A DNA stretch of 64,000 nucleotides from UBA3069 sp050633465. Lineage in GTDB: Bacteria > Pseudomonadota > Alphaproteobacteria > Rhodobacterales > Rhodobacteraceae. This document shows, piece by piece, positions 1 to 8,576 of this stretch; position 1 is the stretch's first letter, and each line of letters opens with the position of its first letter. The translations under genes and the position numbers were made by a program. Below the pieces are notes generated by a model, which saw nothing but the letters and a program-made list of their open reading frames with translations, did not search any database and was not told the DNA's origin. The stretch is from the NCBI GenBank assembly GCA_050633465.1, contig JBOEGO010000015.1:62001-126000 (forward strand), written 5' to 3'.

Positions 1-125
1 CCCGCATGGGTGCCCTCGACCACATGACCCAGATCGCCCTGCGTTTGCAGGCGGAACGGGATCACGATCAAAAAGGTCATGAACCAGAATACGGCATATA
101 GAACGATGCCCGAAGTCAGCCCCAT
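1..125 (-). CDS. DUF1467 family membrane protein (N-terminal fragment, runs off the left edge)
   Basis: Only the first 41 residues or so are inside the window. They begin MGLTSGIVLYAVFWFMTFLI and continue into IPFRLQTQGD, the hydrophobic N-terminus and the RLQTQG motif typical of the small DUF1467 membrane proteins of Rhodobacterales. The ATG shares one base with the TGA of the upstream epimerase gene, so the two are translationally coupled. DUF1467 has no established function; its habit of following mce in this order is a recurrent family association. The call rests on the motif and context. Confidence 0.75.
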   Translation of the reverse strand, partial: MGLTSGIVLYAVFWFMTFLIVIPFRLQTQGDLGHVVEGTHA

Positions 126-529
126 CAGACCTGCTCCAGTTCCACCAGACAGCCGTTGAAATCCTTGGGATGCAGGAAAATCACCGGTTTGCCGTGGGCG
201 CCGATTTTGGGTTCGCCATTGCCCAGAACGCGGGCGCCGGTGGCTTTCATATGGTCACGTGCAACGATGATGTCGTCGACCTCGTAACAAATGTGATGGA
301 TGCCGCCAGCGGGGTTCTTTTCCAGAAAACCGTTGATCGGGCTGTCGTCGCCCAGCGGATACAGCAGCTCGATCTTGGTGTTGGGCAGTTCGATGAATAC
401 CACCGTCACCCCGTGATCGGGTTCGTCCTGCGGGTCGCCCACTTTGGCACCCAATGCGTTGCGATACTGGGCCGATGCGGCCTCTAGGTCTGGCACGGCG
501 ATGGCAACATGGTTCAGGCGTCCGATCAT
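125..529 (-). CDS. mce: methylmalonyl-CoA epimerase
   Basis: Interconverts (2R)- and (2S)-methylmalonyl-CoA in the cytosol, linking propionyl-CoA carboxylase to methylmalonyl-CoA mutase. The 134-residue product is normal length for this glyoxalase/VOC-fold family. It opens MIGRLNHVAIAVPDLEAA with metal-ligand His7, has the GIHHICYEVDDI segment in the second half, and ends NGCLVELEQV with the expected C-terminal Glu ligand. The ATG at 529 was chosen over an upstream extension because AAGGAG lies about 7 nt before it and the family begins here. It is coupled to the DUF1467 gene. The mutase chaperone meaB is also in this window but about 20 kb away. Confidence 0.93.
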   Translation of the reverse strand: MIGRLNHVAIAVPDLEAASAQYRNALGAKVGDPQDEPDHGVTVVFIELPNTKIELLYPLGDDSPINGFLEKNPAGGIHHICYEVDDIIVARDHMKATGARVLGNGEPKIGAHGKPVIFLHPKDFNGCLVELEQV

Positions 530-657
530 GGCGGGGCTCCTTGGTTTGTTTCGGGGTGCATTTGTTATGGGATGGATTGGCGCAGGGAGCAAGGCGACAA
601 GGCAGGGGGCAAGACGACAAGAATGTCGCAGGTTTACGTGCTTTCCAAGCGCCGCAT

Positions 658-672
658 TAACCGCTCGTTCAC
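658..672 (+). promoter_or_regulatory. CtrA-like half-palindromic site
   Basis: TTAA-N7-TTCA upstream of the response regulator gene matches 7 of 8 fixed positions of the alphaproteobacterial CtrA box (TTAA-N7-TTAA). It lies 82 nt before the ATG. One mismatch and the shortness of the motif keep this tentative. The rest of the 224-nt gap holds an imperfect direct repeat, GCAAGGCGACAAGG / GCAAGACGACAAGA. Confidence 0.25.
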
Positions 673-753
673 CATCCATGCGTAATCCTTGAGTCGTCAC
701 ATGACGTTTTCACACTGTCACCAGAACAAAATCAGAGCCGAGGAGGTTGCCCG

Positions 754-1470
754 ATGCCCGAAATGGACCCGTTTTCACCGCACAGATACCCCACACCAAC
801 ACGGCCATTACTGGGATTAACCGTGCTTGTGGTAGAAGACAGCCGTTTCTCCTGCGAGGCGATGCGACTGCTCTGCCTGCGCTCGGGGGCGCGTATCCGG
901 CGTGCGGATTGCCTGCGTTCGGCGCGGCGCCATCTACAGGTCTATCGCCCCTCGGTGGTGATTATTGATCTGGGGTTGCCGGACGGCTCGGGCGCGGAAT
1001 TGATTGATGAATTGAATCGCACCGTGCCCCGCGTCAGCGTGATCCTTGGCACCTCGGGTGATGACATGGCCGAAAGCATGAGCATGGCCGCCGGGGCCGA
1101 CGGATTTCTGGCCAAACCGGTGCATTCACTGGCCGCGTTTCAGGAAACCATCCTGCAAAACCTGCCCGCCGACAGTCAACCCACCGGCCCGCGCCCCCTG
1201 AATGACGAGGAAATCGTGCCGGATCAGGTCGCCTACCGCGATGATATGGCCCATGTGGCCGATGTGCTGGGCGAGGACCTGAACGAATTGACGCTGGACT
1301 ATGTGGCCCAATTCGTGACCGGCGTCGCCAAAAGCGCAGGTGACGCCGAATTGGTCGCCGCAGGGCGCGCCCTGGCCGAAAGCCGCTCGGACAAATCCCC
1401 CTCCCGCAGCCACCTGGCCCGCATCGCAGGCATGGTGCAGGAACGCATCAACGACCGTATCGCGATTTGA
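754..1470 (+). CDS. response regulator with receiver domain and uncharacterised C-terminal domain
   Basis: A two-component receiver fills about residues 22-140: the LVVEDS acid pocket (Glu28, Asp29), the phospho-acceptor Asp72 in VVIIDLGLPDG, the switch residues around Thr100-Ser101, and the conserved Lys121 in FLAKPV. The C-terminal 100 residues are acidic and helical, with no HTH, GGDEF or kinase motif that I recognise, so the output is unknown; a protein-protein output or an Hpt-like role is possible. AGGAGG lies 7 nt before the ATG. No histidine kinase is adjacent, so the cognate partner must be encoded elsewhere. A CtrA-like site precedes the gene. Confidence 0.85.
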   Translation: MPEMDPFSPHRYPTPTRPLLGLTVLVVEDSRFSCEAMRLLCLRSGARIRRADCLRSARRHLQVYRPSVVIIDLGLPDGSGAELIDELNRTVPRVSVILGTSGDDMAESMSMAAGADGFLAKPVHSLAAFQETILQNLPADSQPTGPRPLNDEEIVPDQVAYRDDMAHVADVLGEDLNELTLDYVAQFVTGVAKSAGDAELVAAGRALAESRSDKSPSRSHLARIAGMVQERINDRIAI

Positions 1471-1501
1471 TTTGCCGTAGCTTGGCGTCGGTTGCGTCTG
1501 C

Positions 1502-2317
1502 TTATGGCGCAGCTACGTCGCTGTCTTTGTACTGGACGGCCACCCAGATAAAGGATTGCAAGACGATGTTGTCGATTCCGGCTTCGTCAGCCAACATTGT
1601 TCGGGTTTCTGACAGCAATGCCAAAAGCGACCTATAGACAGCCGGGTCTAGATCGCTGCGATAGTCGATGGTGAAACGATGTCCAACCGCGCTGGCAAAT
1701 TCCCGTAAAAAGGTTGGGCGCAAAAACATATGTTGTTTCGGCGACCAAAGAAATGGCAGGTAAGTCAATGCGCGCCAATGCGCGATGTCTGTGGATTTGA
1801 ACCGCGATGTCAGGCGGCTGCCAGCTTTGGCATATTCGCCATCGTGGAATTGGCGCACCGCATCAAAGTAGGCTTCTCCATCGGGGCCCAGAACCATGTC
1901 TTTCAGTTTGGCTTTTTCGATTGGGTGTAGAAGCTCTGTCATCTGAAAGGCACGGATCACATCATCTTTGCATGTCTTCCAGTTGCCACTGCCGTCGGCA
2001 GGCAAGGCTTCACGCACAAATTCTGAAGCTGCGTGTTTTGGTTTCACCTCACGGTGAAGGAAGTCGGCATTTTCAAAACCGCCGGGGAAAAGGGTGGTGA
2101 ATCGTTTGACTGCACCATCATATCAAACAAAATCCGCCGTATCAGCCAGAACAGCCTTTTGCAGTTTCTCTAGCAATGCATCCCGCGTCGGCGCAGCATA
2201 TCGTTTGGGCGGGGTAGGCTTTTGAATGTTCTTGCGTATAATGACGCCTTCCCAGCCGTCCTTCGTCAAGGCGATGTTAAATCGATGCGGGCCAAATTCG
2301 ATAGGTTCGGTTTTCAT
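1502..2317 (-). pseudogene. conserved hypothetical gene interrupted by an in-frame TGA
   Basis: Two stretches in the same frame are separated by a single TGA at 2123-2125. The upstream part (start ATG 2317, reading MKTEPIEFGPHRFNI) ends in DTADFV. The frame then continues without a break as YDGAVKRFTTLFPGGFENAD into a 180-residue stretch that ends at 1502. The codons between the TGA and the next possible start (GTG at 2047) read as ordinary protein. The simplest reading is one gene of about 270 codons carrying a CGA-to-TGA type mutation. Two separate proteins, the second starting at GTG 2047, is the alternative. No family function is recognised. GC is visibly below that of the neighbours, which suggests an accessory gene. 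Confidence 0.6.
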
Positions 2318-2441
2318 GTCTGCGCCTGAGGATGGCATTAAAACAACGATCATAAAATCTTTGGCGGAAAAAATCTACCAAAGGCATAATCAAGACCGAA
2401 AATTCGACCACAATTTTATGACAGCAGTTAGCCGGTTGTCA

Positions 2442-3836
2442 TCACCCGCCCGTCGTCAACCGCCCCCACAAATCATACTCCCCGGCCTCGTCCACCTCGA
2501 CCGATACGATTTCGCCCACGCTCAACCCTTCGGTGCCGGCGTCGATGAACAGGTTGCCGTCGATTTCGGGCGCGTCGGCCTTGGTGCGGCAGGTCGCGAT
2601 GCCCTCGGCGTCGATGTCATCCACGATCACATCCATGACGCGGCCCACTTTGGCCTGTAATTTTGCTTCGGAAATGGCCTGTGCCTTTTCCATGAAACGG
2701 TCCCAGCGGTCCTGCTTTACCTCATCCGGCACGTGGTCGGGCAGGGCGTTCGACCGCGCCCCATCGACGTTTTCATATTGAAAACAACCGACACGATCCA
2801 GTTGCGCCTCGTCCATCCAGTCCAGCAGGTGCTGGAATTCGGCCTCTGTTTCGCCGGGATAGCCCACGATAAACGTCGACCGCAGGGTGATATCGGGGCA
2901 AATTTCCCGCCATGCCGCGATTTCATCCAGTGTTTTCGCGCCCGCTGCTGGCCGCGCCATCCGGCGCAACACATCGGGGTGCGAATGCTGGAACGGGATA
3001 TCCAGATAGGGCAAAATCAAACCATCAGCCATCAGCGGAATCAAATCGCGCACATGCGGATAAGGGTAAACATAATGCAGCCGCACCCATGCCCCGAGCG
3101 ACCCCAGTTCCCGCGCCAGATCGGTGATATGGCTGCGCACCTCGCGCCCGTTCCATTCATGCGTCGAATACTTGCGATCCAGCCCATAGGCCGATGTGTC
3201 CTGCGAAATCACCAGCAATTCGCGCACGCCGTTCTGCACCAGTTTTTCGGCCTCGCGCAGCACCGCATGAACGGGGCGCGACGCCAGTTTGCCGCGCATA
3301 TCCGGGATGATGCAGAACTTGCATTTGTGGTTACAGCCCTCGGATATTTTCAAGTAACTGTAATGCCTTGGCGTCAGCTTCACCCCCGCGGCAGGCATCA
3401 GATCAATGAAGGGATCGGGCGCGGGCGGCACCGCCCCATGCACCGCATCCAACACCTGTTCGTATTGATGCGGGCCGGTTACCGCCAATACCTTGGGGTG
3501 GACGCCGGTGATATATTCCGGCTCTGCCCCCAGACAGCCGGTGACGATCACCTTGCCGTTCTCGCTCAACGCCTCGCCAATCGCTTCCAGGCTCTCTGCC
3601 TTGGCAGAATCCAGAAAACCGCAAGTGTTAACAATCACCGCATCCGCACCGGAATAATCGGGCGAAATCCCGTATCCCTCGGCGCGCAGGCGGGTCAAGA
3701 TCCGCTCGCTGTCCACCAATGCCTTGGGGCAACCCAGCGACACCATGCCAATGGTCGGCTGCCCGCTGCGGGGCGCATCCGGCAGGCGCGGTTTGGGGGC
3801 AAGATCAGGGCGAAGGCTGGGCGGATTCTGTGTCAT
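2442..3836 (-). CDS. rimO: ribosomal protein S12 methylthiotransferase RimO
   Basis: Radical-SAM enzyme that adds a methylthio group to the conserved aspartate of ribosomal protein S12. The 464-residue product has the family's three parts. The N-terminal UPF0004 domain carries cluster cysteines near residues 36, 72 and 101 (VSLGCPK, NTCGF, VTGCLG). The radical-SAM core carries CNHKCKFC, cysteines 168/172/175. A C-terminal TRAM-like domain ends in DEAGEYDLWGRL. The CPKALVDSE and SEGCNHKCKFCIIP signatures separate RimO from the tRNA enzyme MiaB. The ATG at 3836 was chosen; MRGM at 3845 is possible. The gene stands alone between unrelated genes. Confidence 0.95.
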   Translation of the reverse strand: MTQNPPSLRPDLAPKPRLPDAPRSGQPTIGMVSLGCPKALVDSERILTRLRAEGYGISPDYSGADAVIVNTCGFLDSAKAESLEAIGEALSENGKVIVTGCLGAEPEYITGVHPKVLAVTGPHQYEQVLDAVHGAVPPAPDPFIDLMPAAGVKLTPRHYSYLKISEGCNHKCKFCIIPDMRGKLASRPVHAVLREAEKLVQNGVRELLVISQDTSAYGLDRKYSTHEWNGREVRSHITDLARELGSLGAWVRLHYVYPYPHVRDLIPLMADGLILPYLDIPFQHSHPDVLRRMARPAAGAKTLDEIAAWREICPDITLRSTFIVGYPGETEAEFQHLLDWMDEAQLDRVGCFQYENVDGARSNALPDHVPDEVKQDRWDRFMEKAQAISEAKLQAKVGRVMDVIVDDIDAEGIATCRTKADAPEIDGNLFIDAGTEGLSVGEIVSVEVDEAGEYDLWGRLTTGG

Positions 3837-3877
3837 CCCCCGCATATAGTGGTGCAAGCAGCAATGGGGAAGGGGGC

Positions 3878-5368
3878 TTAAACCGCCCCGATCAAACGCG
3901 CATAGCCGTGGAAAAATCCGACCACCCGATCCAGCAACCAGCCGTGATCCAACCGGAACAGCGCATAAAAGCCCAGAACAGGCAGCCAAAGCGAGGCGAC
4001 GGCCAAACCGGACAGCGCCGCAATGGCGAACATGCCTTGCAGGTCAGATGCTTCGCCATCGGCGTCATCCTCGCCCCCGCCTGCCCGCAGCCATGCAACG
4101 ATCTGACCACGCCAGCCGGGCAACCACCCCAGAAATCCGGTGAAAATCCCGATTGCCAGATGCAGCAGCGTCGGCAACAGGGTCGAAAGCAACATGAACC
4201 CCAGCCACCAATAATCTGACAGGGAGCATTGAAGCCCCGCAAACACCCCCGTCAGATCCAGCAGCATCCGGCCGTCGGGTGGGCGCACCAGATGGATATA
4301 GCTGATCAGCGAAATGCCCAGCAGGGCAAAGATGATAACGCCGCCAAAAGCATCCAGAATGGCGTGTTTCAATGTCCACCCGCTCAGCCCTTTGCGCAGC
4401 AAATAACGGGTCAGCCCGATCGATGCGAAATCGGCAATAGCGTTGAAAAAGGGAAAGATGCCAAGGAAAAGGATCAGGTAAATAACACCTGCTCCAATAG
4501 GCTCCTTTGGAAAAAGTATTAAAACTGTCATGAGTAGAATAAGTTGAGCAATGACTGAAAAAAATATGCCCGTATGCCAAATTATGTTGTTTTTCTTCTC
4601 AATACGGCGGACGACTTTTGCTACCAGAATAGCAAAAACAAACGAGATAAGGACGCTAATCAAAGCAATTAATGCGGTGACCAGCTGATCACTTACATCT
4701 ACCATCCCAGTGACTGCAAAGGCGCTAGCCACAGCTAGCGGGCCAGAAATGCTTCCTGCTATAGCTCCACCAAGTCTGGTAGCGACTGCGGTTGGCACAA
4801 CAAAGAGCGCAATCCCATAAGTTGCACTGGGCACACCAAGGTCAGCCGCGAAATAAAGCCCGGAAAATAACGTGGCGAATGCACCGATAAACCAATGCCA
4901 TTTCGGTTTCGGGTTATTTCTAAAGGCAAAGAAAAAGCACACCCCTGTGGATAGGTACCAAAGAAAAGCGAATCCGCGTGCCTCTTTGGTCCCCGCTGGC
5001 GCAAGCTCCAAATCGCCCAGCATCAAAGGTTTTCCTGCAAACCAATGGCTTAGAAAAGCAGCTATTGGGTATGTCACCGAAAAAAGTAATAGCAGCGACG
5101 CCAGATCGGCGCTCCACGCGACCTGCACCGCGCCTTTGCCTCTGCGTTTCTCTCCAAAGGAAAGCCGCCAATCAATCCGCCGCAGCAATCGTTGCATCGC
5201 CGTGCGATACATCGCCTTGCCCGCACCGTTTTCCAGCCAGCGGATCATCGCAGCGCGGTCGCGGGGCTTTTCCCACACCTTCAGGGTAAACATCAGCCCG
5301 AACAGCGCGCCAGACAGGATCAGGGGCCATGACACCATCCAATGCCATTCCATCACCAGCTCAATCAT
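3878..5368 (-). CDS. multi-pass inner-membrane protein of unknown function, compositionally mosaic
   Basis: About 496 residues with roughly ten hydrophobic segments (for example WMVSWPLILSGALFGLMF, LLLLFSVTYPIAAFL, VIYLILFLGIFPFF) and a cytoplasmic-looking basic stretch after the first helix. No family motif is recognised. The ends of the gene share the local high GC, but about 4440-5080 is visibly AT-richer and uses AT-ending codons, so the middle may have been exchanged by recombination. The start is uncertain: ATG 5368 (MIELVMEWHW) was taken, while ATG 5383 and TTG 5401 are in frame and none has a strong ribosome-binding site. Confidence 0.6.
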   Translation of the reverse strand: MIELVMEWHWMVSWPLILSGALFGLMFTLKVWEKPRDRAAMIRWLENGAGKAMYRTAMQRLLRRIDWRLSFGEKRRGKGAVQVAWSADLASLLLLFSVTYPIAAFLSHWFAGKPLMLGDLELAPAGTKEARGFAFLWYLSTGVCFFFAFRNNPKPKWHWFIGAFATLFSGLYFAADLGVPSATYGIALFVVPTAVATRLGGAIAGSISGPLAVASAFAVTGMVDVSDQLVTALIALISVLISFVFAILVAKVVRRIEKKNNIIWHTGIFFSVIAQLILLMTVLILFPKEPIGAGVIYLILFLGIFPFFNAIADFASIGLTRYLLRKGLSGWTLKHAILDAFGGVIIFALLGISLISYIHLVRPPDGRMLLDLTGVFAGLQCSLSDYWWLGFMLLSTLLPTLLHLAIGIFTGFLGWLPGWRGQIVAWLRAGGGEDDADGEASDLQGMFAIAALSGLAVASLWLPVLGFYALFRLDHGWLLDRVVGFFHGYARLIGAV

Positions 5369-5475
5369 ACCCGCACGCCCCATAAACCTTTGCTTTGTCA
5401 AAGGTTAACCGCGCCTAGGTGCGGGGCGCAACTGTTACGGGTGTTGCTTCGCCGAAAACCTGACGCGCGGTCGCA

Positions 5476-6459
5476 TCACAGCCCCCGCATCGCCTCTGCC
5501 GCCAATGCAAAGGAATGTTTGCGCGCCGCGATGTCGTGGATGTTCCCGGTCAGGATCACCTCGTCCGGGCCGTGCCGTGCCACCAGCGCCGCCAACTGGT
5601 CGCGCAGCTGATCCACCGTGCCGACCGCCTTGATTGACAGCGCCTCGTTCACGCCTGCCAACCAGCGCGGGTTCACCCCGTCTGCAAAATCGGCGCGCGG
5701 GCGCGGCAATGGTCCGGGCCGCCCCATCCGCAGGTTCAAAAACGCCTGCTGCGCCGATGTGCGCAAAAACTTCGCCTCCTCCTCGCTATCGGCGGCAAAC
5801 ACATTTACCGCCAACATGAATTTCGGTGCCTCCAACATGGCCGAGGGCTGGAAGTCGCGCCGATACACAAACGCCGCATCCTCTAACGCGGCAGGCGCGA
5901 AATGCGACGCGAACGCATAGGGCAACCCCATCTGCGCCGCCAGTTGCGCGCCAAACAGGGATGACCCCAAAATCCAAACCGGCACATGGGTGCCAACTCC
6001 GGGCACCGCATGCACCTGCTGGCCGGGCTGCGGATCGCCAAGGAAACCCATCACCTCTACCACATCACGGGGGAAATTGCTGCCATCATCGGTGCGCCGC
6101 AGCGCCTGCATGGTGATCCCGTCACCGCCGGGGGCGCGCCCCAACCCCAGATCAATCCGGTCGGGAAACAGCGTGGCCAAGGTGCCGAATGCCTCGGCCA
6201 CCACCAGCGGCGCGTGGTTGGGCAACATGATACCCCCCGACCCGACGCGAATGCGCGATGTCGCCGCCGCAATCTGCCCGATCAACACGGCCGTGGCCGA
6301 TGATGCGATGCCGGGGATATTGTGATGCTCGGCCACCCAGAACCGCGAATATCCCAATGTTTCAGCATGTTGCGCCAGGTCCAGCGAATTGCGCAGCGCA
6401 TCCGTCGCGCTGCCCCCTTCGGGGATGGGGGATAAATCAAGTATGTTATATGGGATCAT
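5476..6459 (-). CDS. LLM-class flavin-dependent monooxygenase (luciferase-like)
   Basis: A 327-residue single-subunit bacterial luciferase-fold oxidoreductase. It begins IPYNILDLSPIPEG and has the SRFWVAEHHN motif, GSGGIMLPNHAPL, and RIDLGLGRAPGGD, all marks of the group often labelled MsnO8/YhbW. These enzymes use reduced flavin to oxidise small substrates, but the sequence gives no substrate. The ATG at 6459 is preceded by AGGAGG at 7 nt. There is no flavin reductase next door; the gene faces a divergent membrane protein. Confidence 0.85.
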   Translation of the reverse strand: MIPYNILDLSPIPEGGSATDALRNSLDLAQHAETLGYSRFWVAEHHNIPGIASSATAVLIGQIAAATSRIRVGSGGIMLPNHAPLVVAEAFGTLATLFPDRIDLGLGRAPGGDGITMQALRRTDDGSNFPRDVVEVMGFLGDPQPGQQVHAVPGVGTHVPVWILGSSLFGAQLAAQMGLPYAFASHFAPAALEDAAFVYRRDFQPSAMLEAPKFMLAVNVFAADSEEEAKFLRTSAQQAFLNLRMGRPGPLPRPRADFADGVNPRWLAGVNEALSIKAVGTVDQLRDQLAALVARHGPDEVILTGNIHDIAARKHSFALAAEAMRGL

Positions 6460-6584
6460 GGCCGCGCCTCCTGCCTGCATTGGCTATGGCATAAATTGGG
6501 GCAATCACAGCGCAAAACAACCCTGCCGCTGCGTGACCGGATCACCCTTGCAGGGCGCAAAATCGGGCGGCATACTCACCCCTG

Positions 6585-8435
6585 ATGGAAAAGAGTATCA
6601 CGGTTACAACCTATAAACCCTCGATCGCAGAGGTTAAGGGCGGCACGGAATGGTCCGAACTGGAGCAAGCCCTGCTAGATGCTTGCAAGACGGGAGAGCC
6701 GGTGTTTCCCAAAGATGCCGTTCTTCCCGACAATATGGATGACAGCGCCGCCATGATCGCGGCCCTGCGCCCCAAAAATCCATCCGACCCGTCCCGCCGC
6801 GTCCGCGCCAGCCTGATCCGATACCTGCTGCTGGGCGGTTGCGGCGCCAGCAACGGAACCCGCCCCCACCCCAAGGGCGTAGAGGTCTCGGGCGGCTGGA
6901 TCGACGGAGCGCTGGACCTTGAAGGATGTGAAACGCCGCTGGATTTGAAACTGCGTTACTGTCTTGTCCTTGAAACGCCAAATTTGACGGGTGCGCATTT
7001 GACCGGCCTTTACCTGAATGGCAGTCGCTGTCAGGCGGGCATGAACCTGAACCGCCTTGTTATCGACGAAGATCTGATACTTAGGGGCGGCTTCGACTGT
7101 TCGGGGACGGTTGATCTGGGCGGTGCGCGCATTGATGGCACCCTATCGTGCATTGGCGGGCGCTTCGACGGTAAGGGCGGCACGGCGCTTGATGGCGCTG
7201 CGATGGTGGTTGGCGCAGATGTTTTCCTGCGCAGCGGCTTCTGCGCCATCGGCTTGGTTAACCTGATAAGGGCACGTATCGGTGGGCAACTGTCCTGCAA
7301 TGGCGGGCGCTTTGATAGCGGAAACGCGATGGCGCTTGATTGCGATACTATAACTGTGGGCGCGAGCGTATTCTTTCGCGAATGCAGCAACGCCATTCCC
7401 AGCCATCTTACCGGCGATGTTGATTTCACCCGTGCGCAGATTGGGGGCAATCTCCAATTCATTGGCGCAACGATTGACGGGGCCGCCAAATTTGAAAGCG
7501 CCCGGATCGAAGAGGGGCTGTTCTGGCAAGGCATCAGGGGCAAGGTATCGACCCTCGACCTGACCGAAGCACAGGTTGGCGTGCTGCGCGATGATTCAGA
7601 GTCGTGGCAAAGAGTAGAAAAATACCACCTGTCCGGTTTTCGCTACGACCGTTTACATAACCATCTTTCCCTCTCCATGCGCCGCGACTGGCTGGCACAT
7701 AAACACGAGGAGGAACTGACCGGCCCAAACGGGCACAATGCGCGGGATTTCGACCCGCAACCATATACCCAGCTGGCCAGTGTATTGGATAAGGCAGGGC
7801 ACCGGACCGCCGCCGCCGAAATACTCTATGCCCGAGAAAACAAACTGCGACAGGTCGCATTGCCCCGCGCGCGGGCCATTTCTCGGGGAACCTTCGTGCA
7901 GGAACGCCGCATCTATTTCCTGATGTTGCGCAGGCTATGGGATTGGGGCTTTCAGGGGGTGTTCGGATATGGTCACCGCCCTGCGCTGGCGCTGGCATGG
8001 GTGTTCGGGCTTTGGCTGTTCTCTTGGGCGCTGTATGGCGCGGCCTATCAATCCGGGCAAATGGCGCCCAATTCCGATGTGATCCTTACCTCTTCCGAAT
8101 GGCTGGCGGCGGTGAACAACCCGAATGCATGCCAACCCGTGGCGTGGGGCAGCGGCAAACCGCATAATGAAAACTGCACCATGCCACTGGATATCTGGCT
8201 TGAAACCGCCAGATCGGCACCTGATTACGAAACCTTCAACGCCCGCCTCTATGCGCTTGACCTGTTCGTGCCACTGGATGCGCTGGGGCAGGAACAGGCA
8301 TGGGCGCCCTCGCGTGATCGCGGCTGGTGGGGCCGCATCGGATACGCCGCGCGGATGTGGGTGCAGGTCGCAGGCTGGATCATCACCGCAGTCGGCGCCG
8401 CCGTGTTGACCGGCCTTGTGGGCCGCAAGGATTAA
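6585..8435 (+). CDS. membrane protein with a repetitive beta-helix-like N-terminal half
   Basis: 616 residues. Residues about 95-330 contain loose repeats built around hydrophobic and glycine positions (DLGGARIDGTLSCIGGRFDG, NLIRARIGGQLSCNGGRFDS, DFTRAQIGGNLQFIGATIDG), a pattern like pentapeptide or bactofilin-type right-handed beta helices. The C-terminal third carries two convincing membrane segments (ALALAWVFGLWLFSWALYGA and VQVAGWIITAVGAAVLTGLV), with a Cys-containing, presumably periplasmic, loop between them. No catalytic motif is seen. Some databases call similar proteins oxidoreductases, which the sequence does not support. It stands alone and ends just before a dispersed repeat. Confidence 0.65.
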   Translation: MEKSITVTTYKPSIAEVKGGTEWSELEQALLDACKTGEPVFPKDAVLPDNMDDSAAMIAALRPKNPSDPSRRVRASLIRYLLLGGCGASNGTRPHPKGVEVSGGWIDGALDLEGCETPLDLKLRYCLVLETPNLTGAHLTGLYLNGSRCQAGMNLNRLVIDEDLILRGGFDCSGTVDLGGARIDGTLSCIGGRFDGKGGTALDGAAMVVGADVFLRSGFCAIGLVNLIRARIGGQLSCNGGRFDSGNAMALDCDTITVGASVFFRECSNAIPSHLTGDVDFTRAQIGGNLQFIGATIDGAAKFESARIEEGLFWQGIRGKVSTLDLTEAQVGVLRDDSESWQRVEKYHLSGFRYDRLHNHLSLSMRRDWLAHKHEEELTGPNGHNARDFDPQPYTQLASVLDKAGHRTAAAEILYARENKLRQVALPRARAISRGTFVQERRIYFLMLRRLWDWGFQGVFGYGHRPALALAWVFGLWLFSWALYGAAYQSGQMAPNSDVILTSSEWLAAVNNPNACQPVAWGSGKPHNENCTMPLDIWLETARSAPDYETFNARLYALDLFVPLDALGQEQAWAPSRDRGWWGRIGYAARMWVQVAGWIITAVGAAVLTGLVGRKD

Positions 8436-8483
8436 CGCCTGACATCCCAAAGAAAAAGCCGCCCCCGTCGGGACGGCCCCATA

Positions 8484-8560
8484 CTTTTTCTTGGCAGAAA
8501 TACTCCGGGGGGATGCGTGAAAGCCCCGGCTTTCATGCCGGGGGGCTGGCCCCCCGTCCG
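8484..8560 (+). repeat. dispersed intergenic repeat, copy 1
   Basis: Begins with the core TTTTTCTTGGCAGAAATACT followed by CCGGGGGGATG. Two nested palindromes follow: CCCCGGC...GCCGGGG and GGGGGCTGGCCCCC. It sits between convergent genes, and the same core recurs elsewhere in the window. The hairpins could act as a terminator for either gene. Confidence 0.7.
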
Positions 8561-8576
8561 CCGCCGCAAACAGCGC

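Noticed and set aside
2733..3881. Long plus-strand frame opposite rimO
   Set aside because: The minus strand encodes a complete RimO with all cysteine motifs; the opposite frame is a high-GC antisense shadow rich in His/Arg/Gln.
8484..8560. CRISPR-like or IS end
   Set aside because: Units are not regularly spaced and there is no transposase, target duplication or cas gene nearby.
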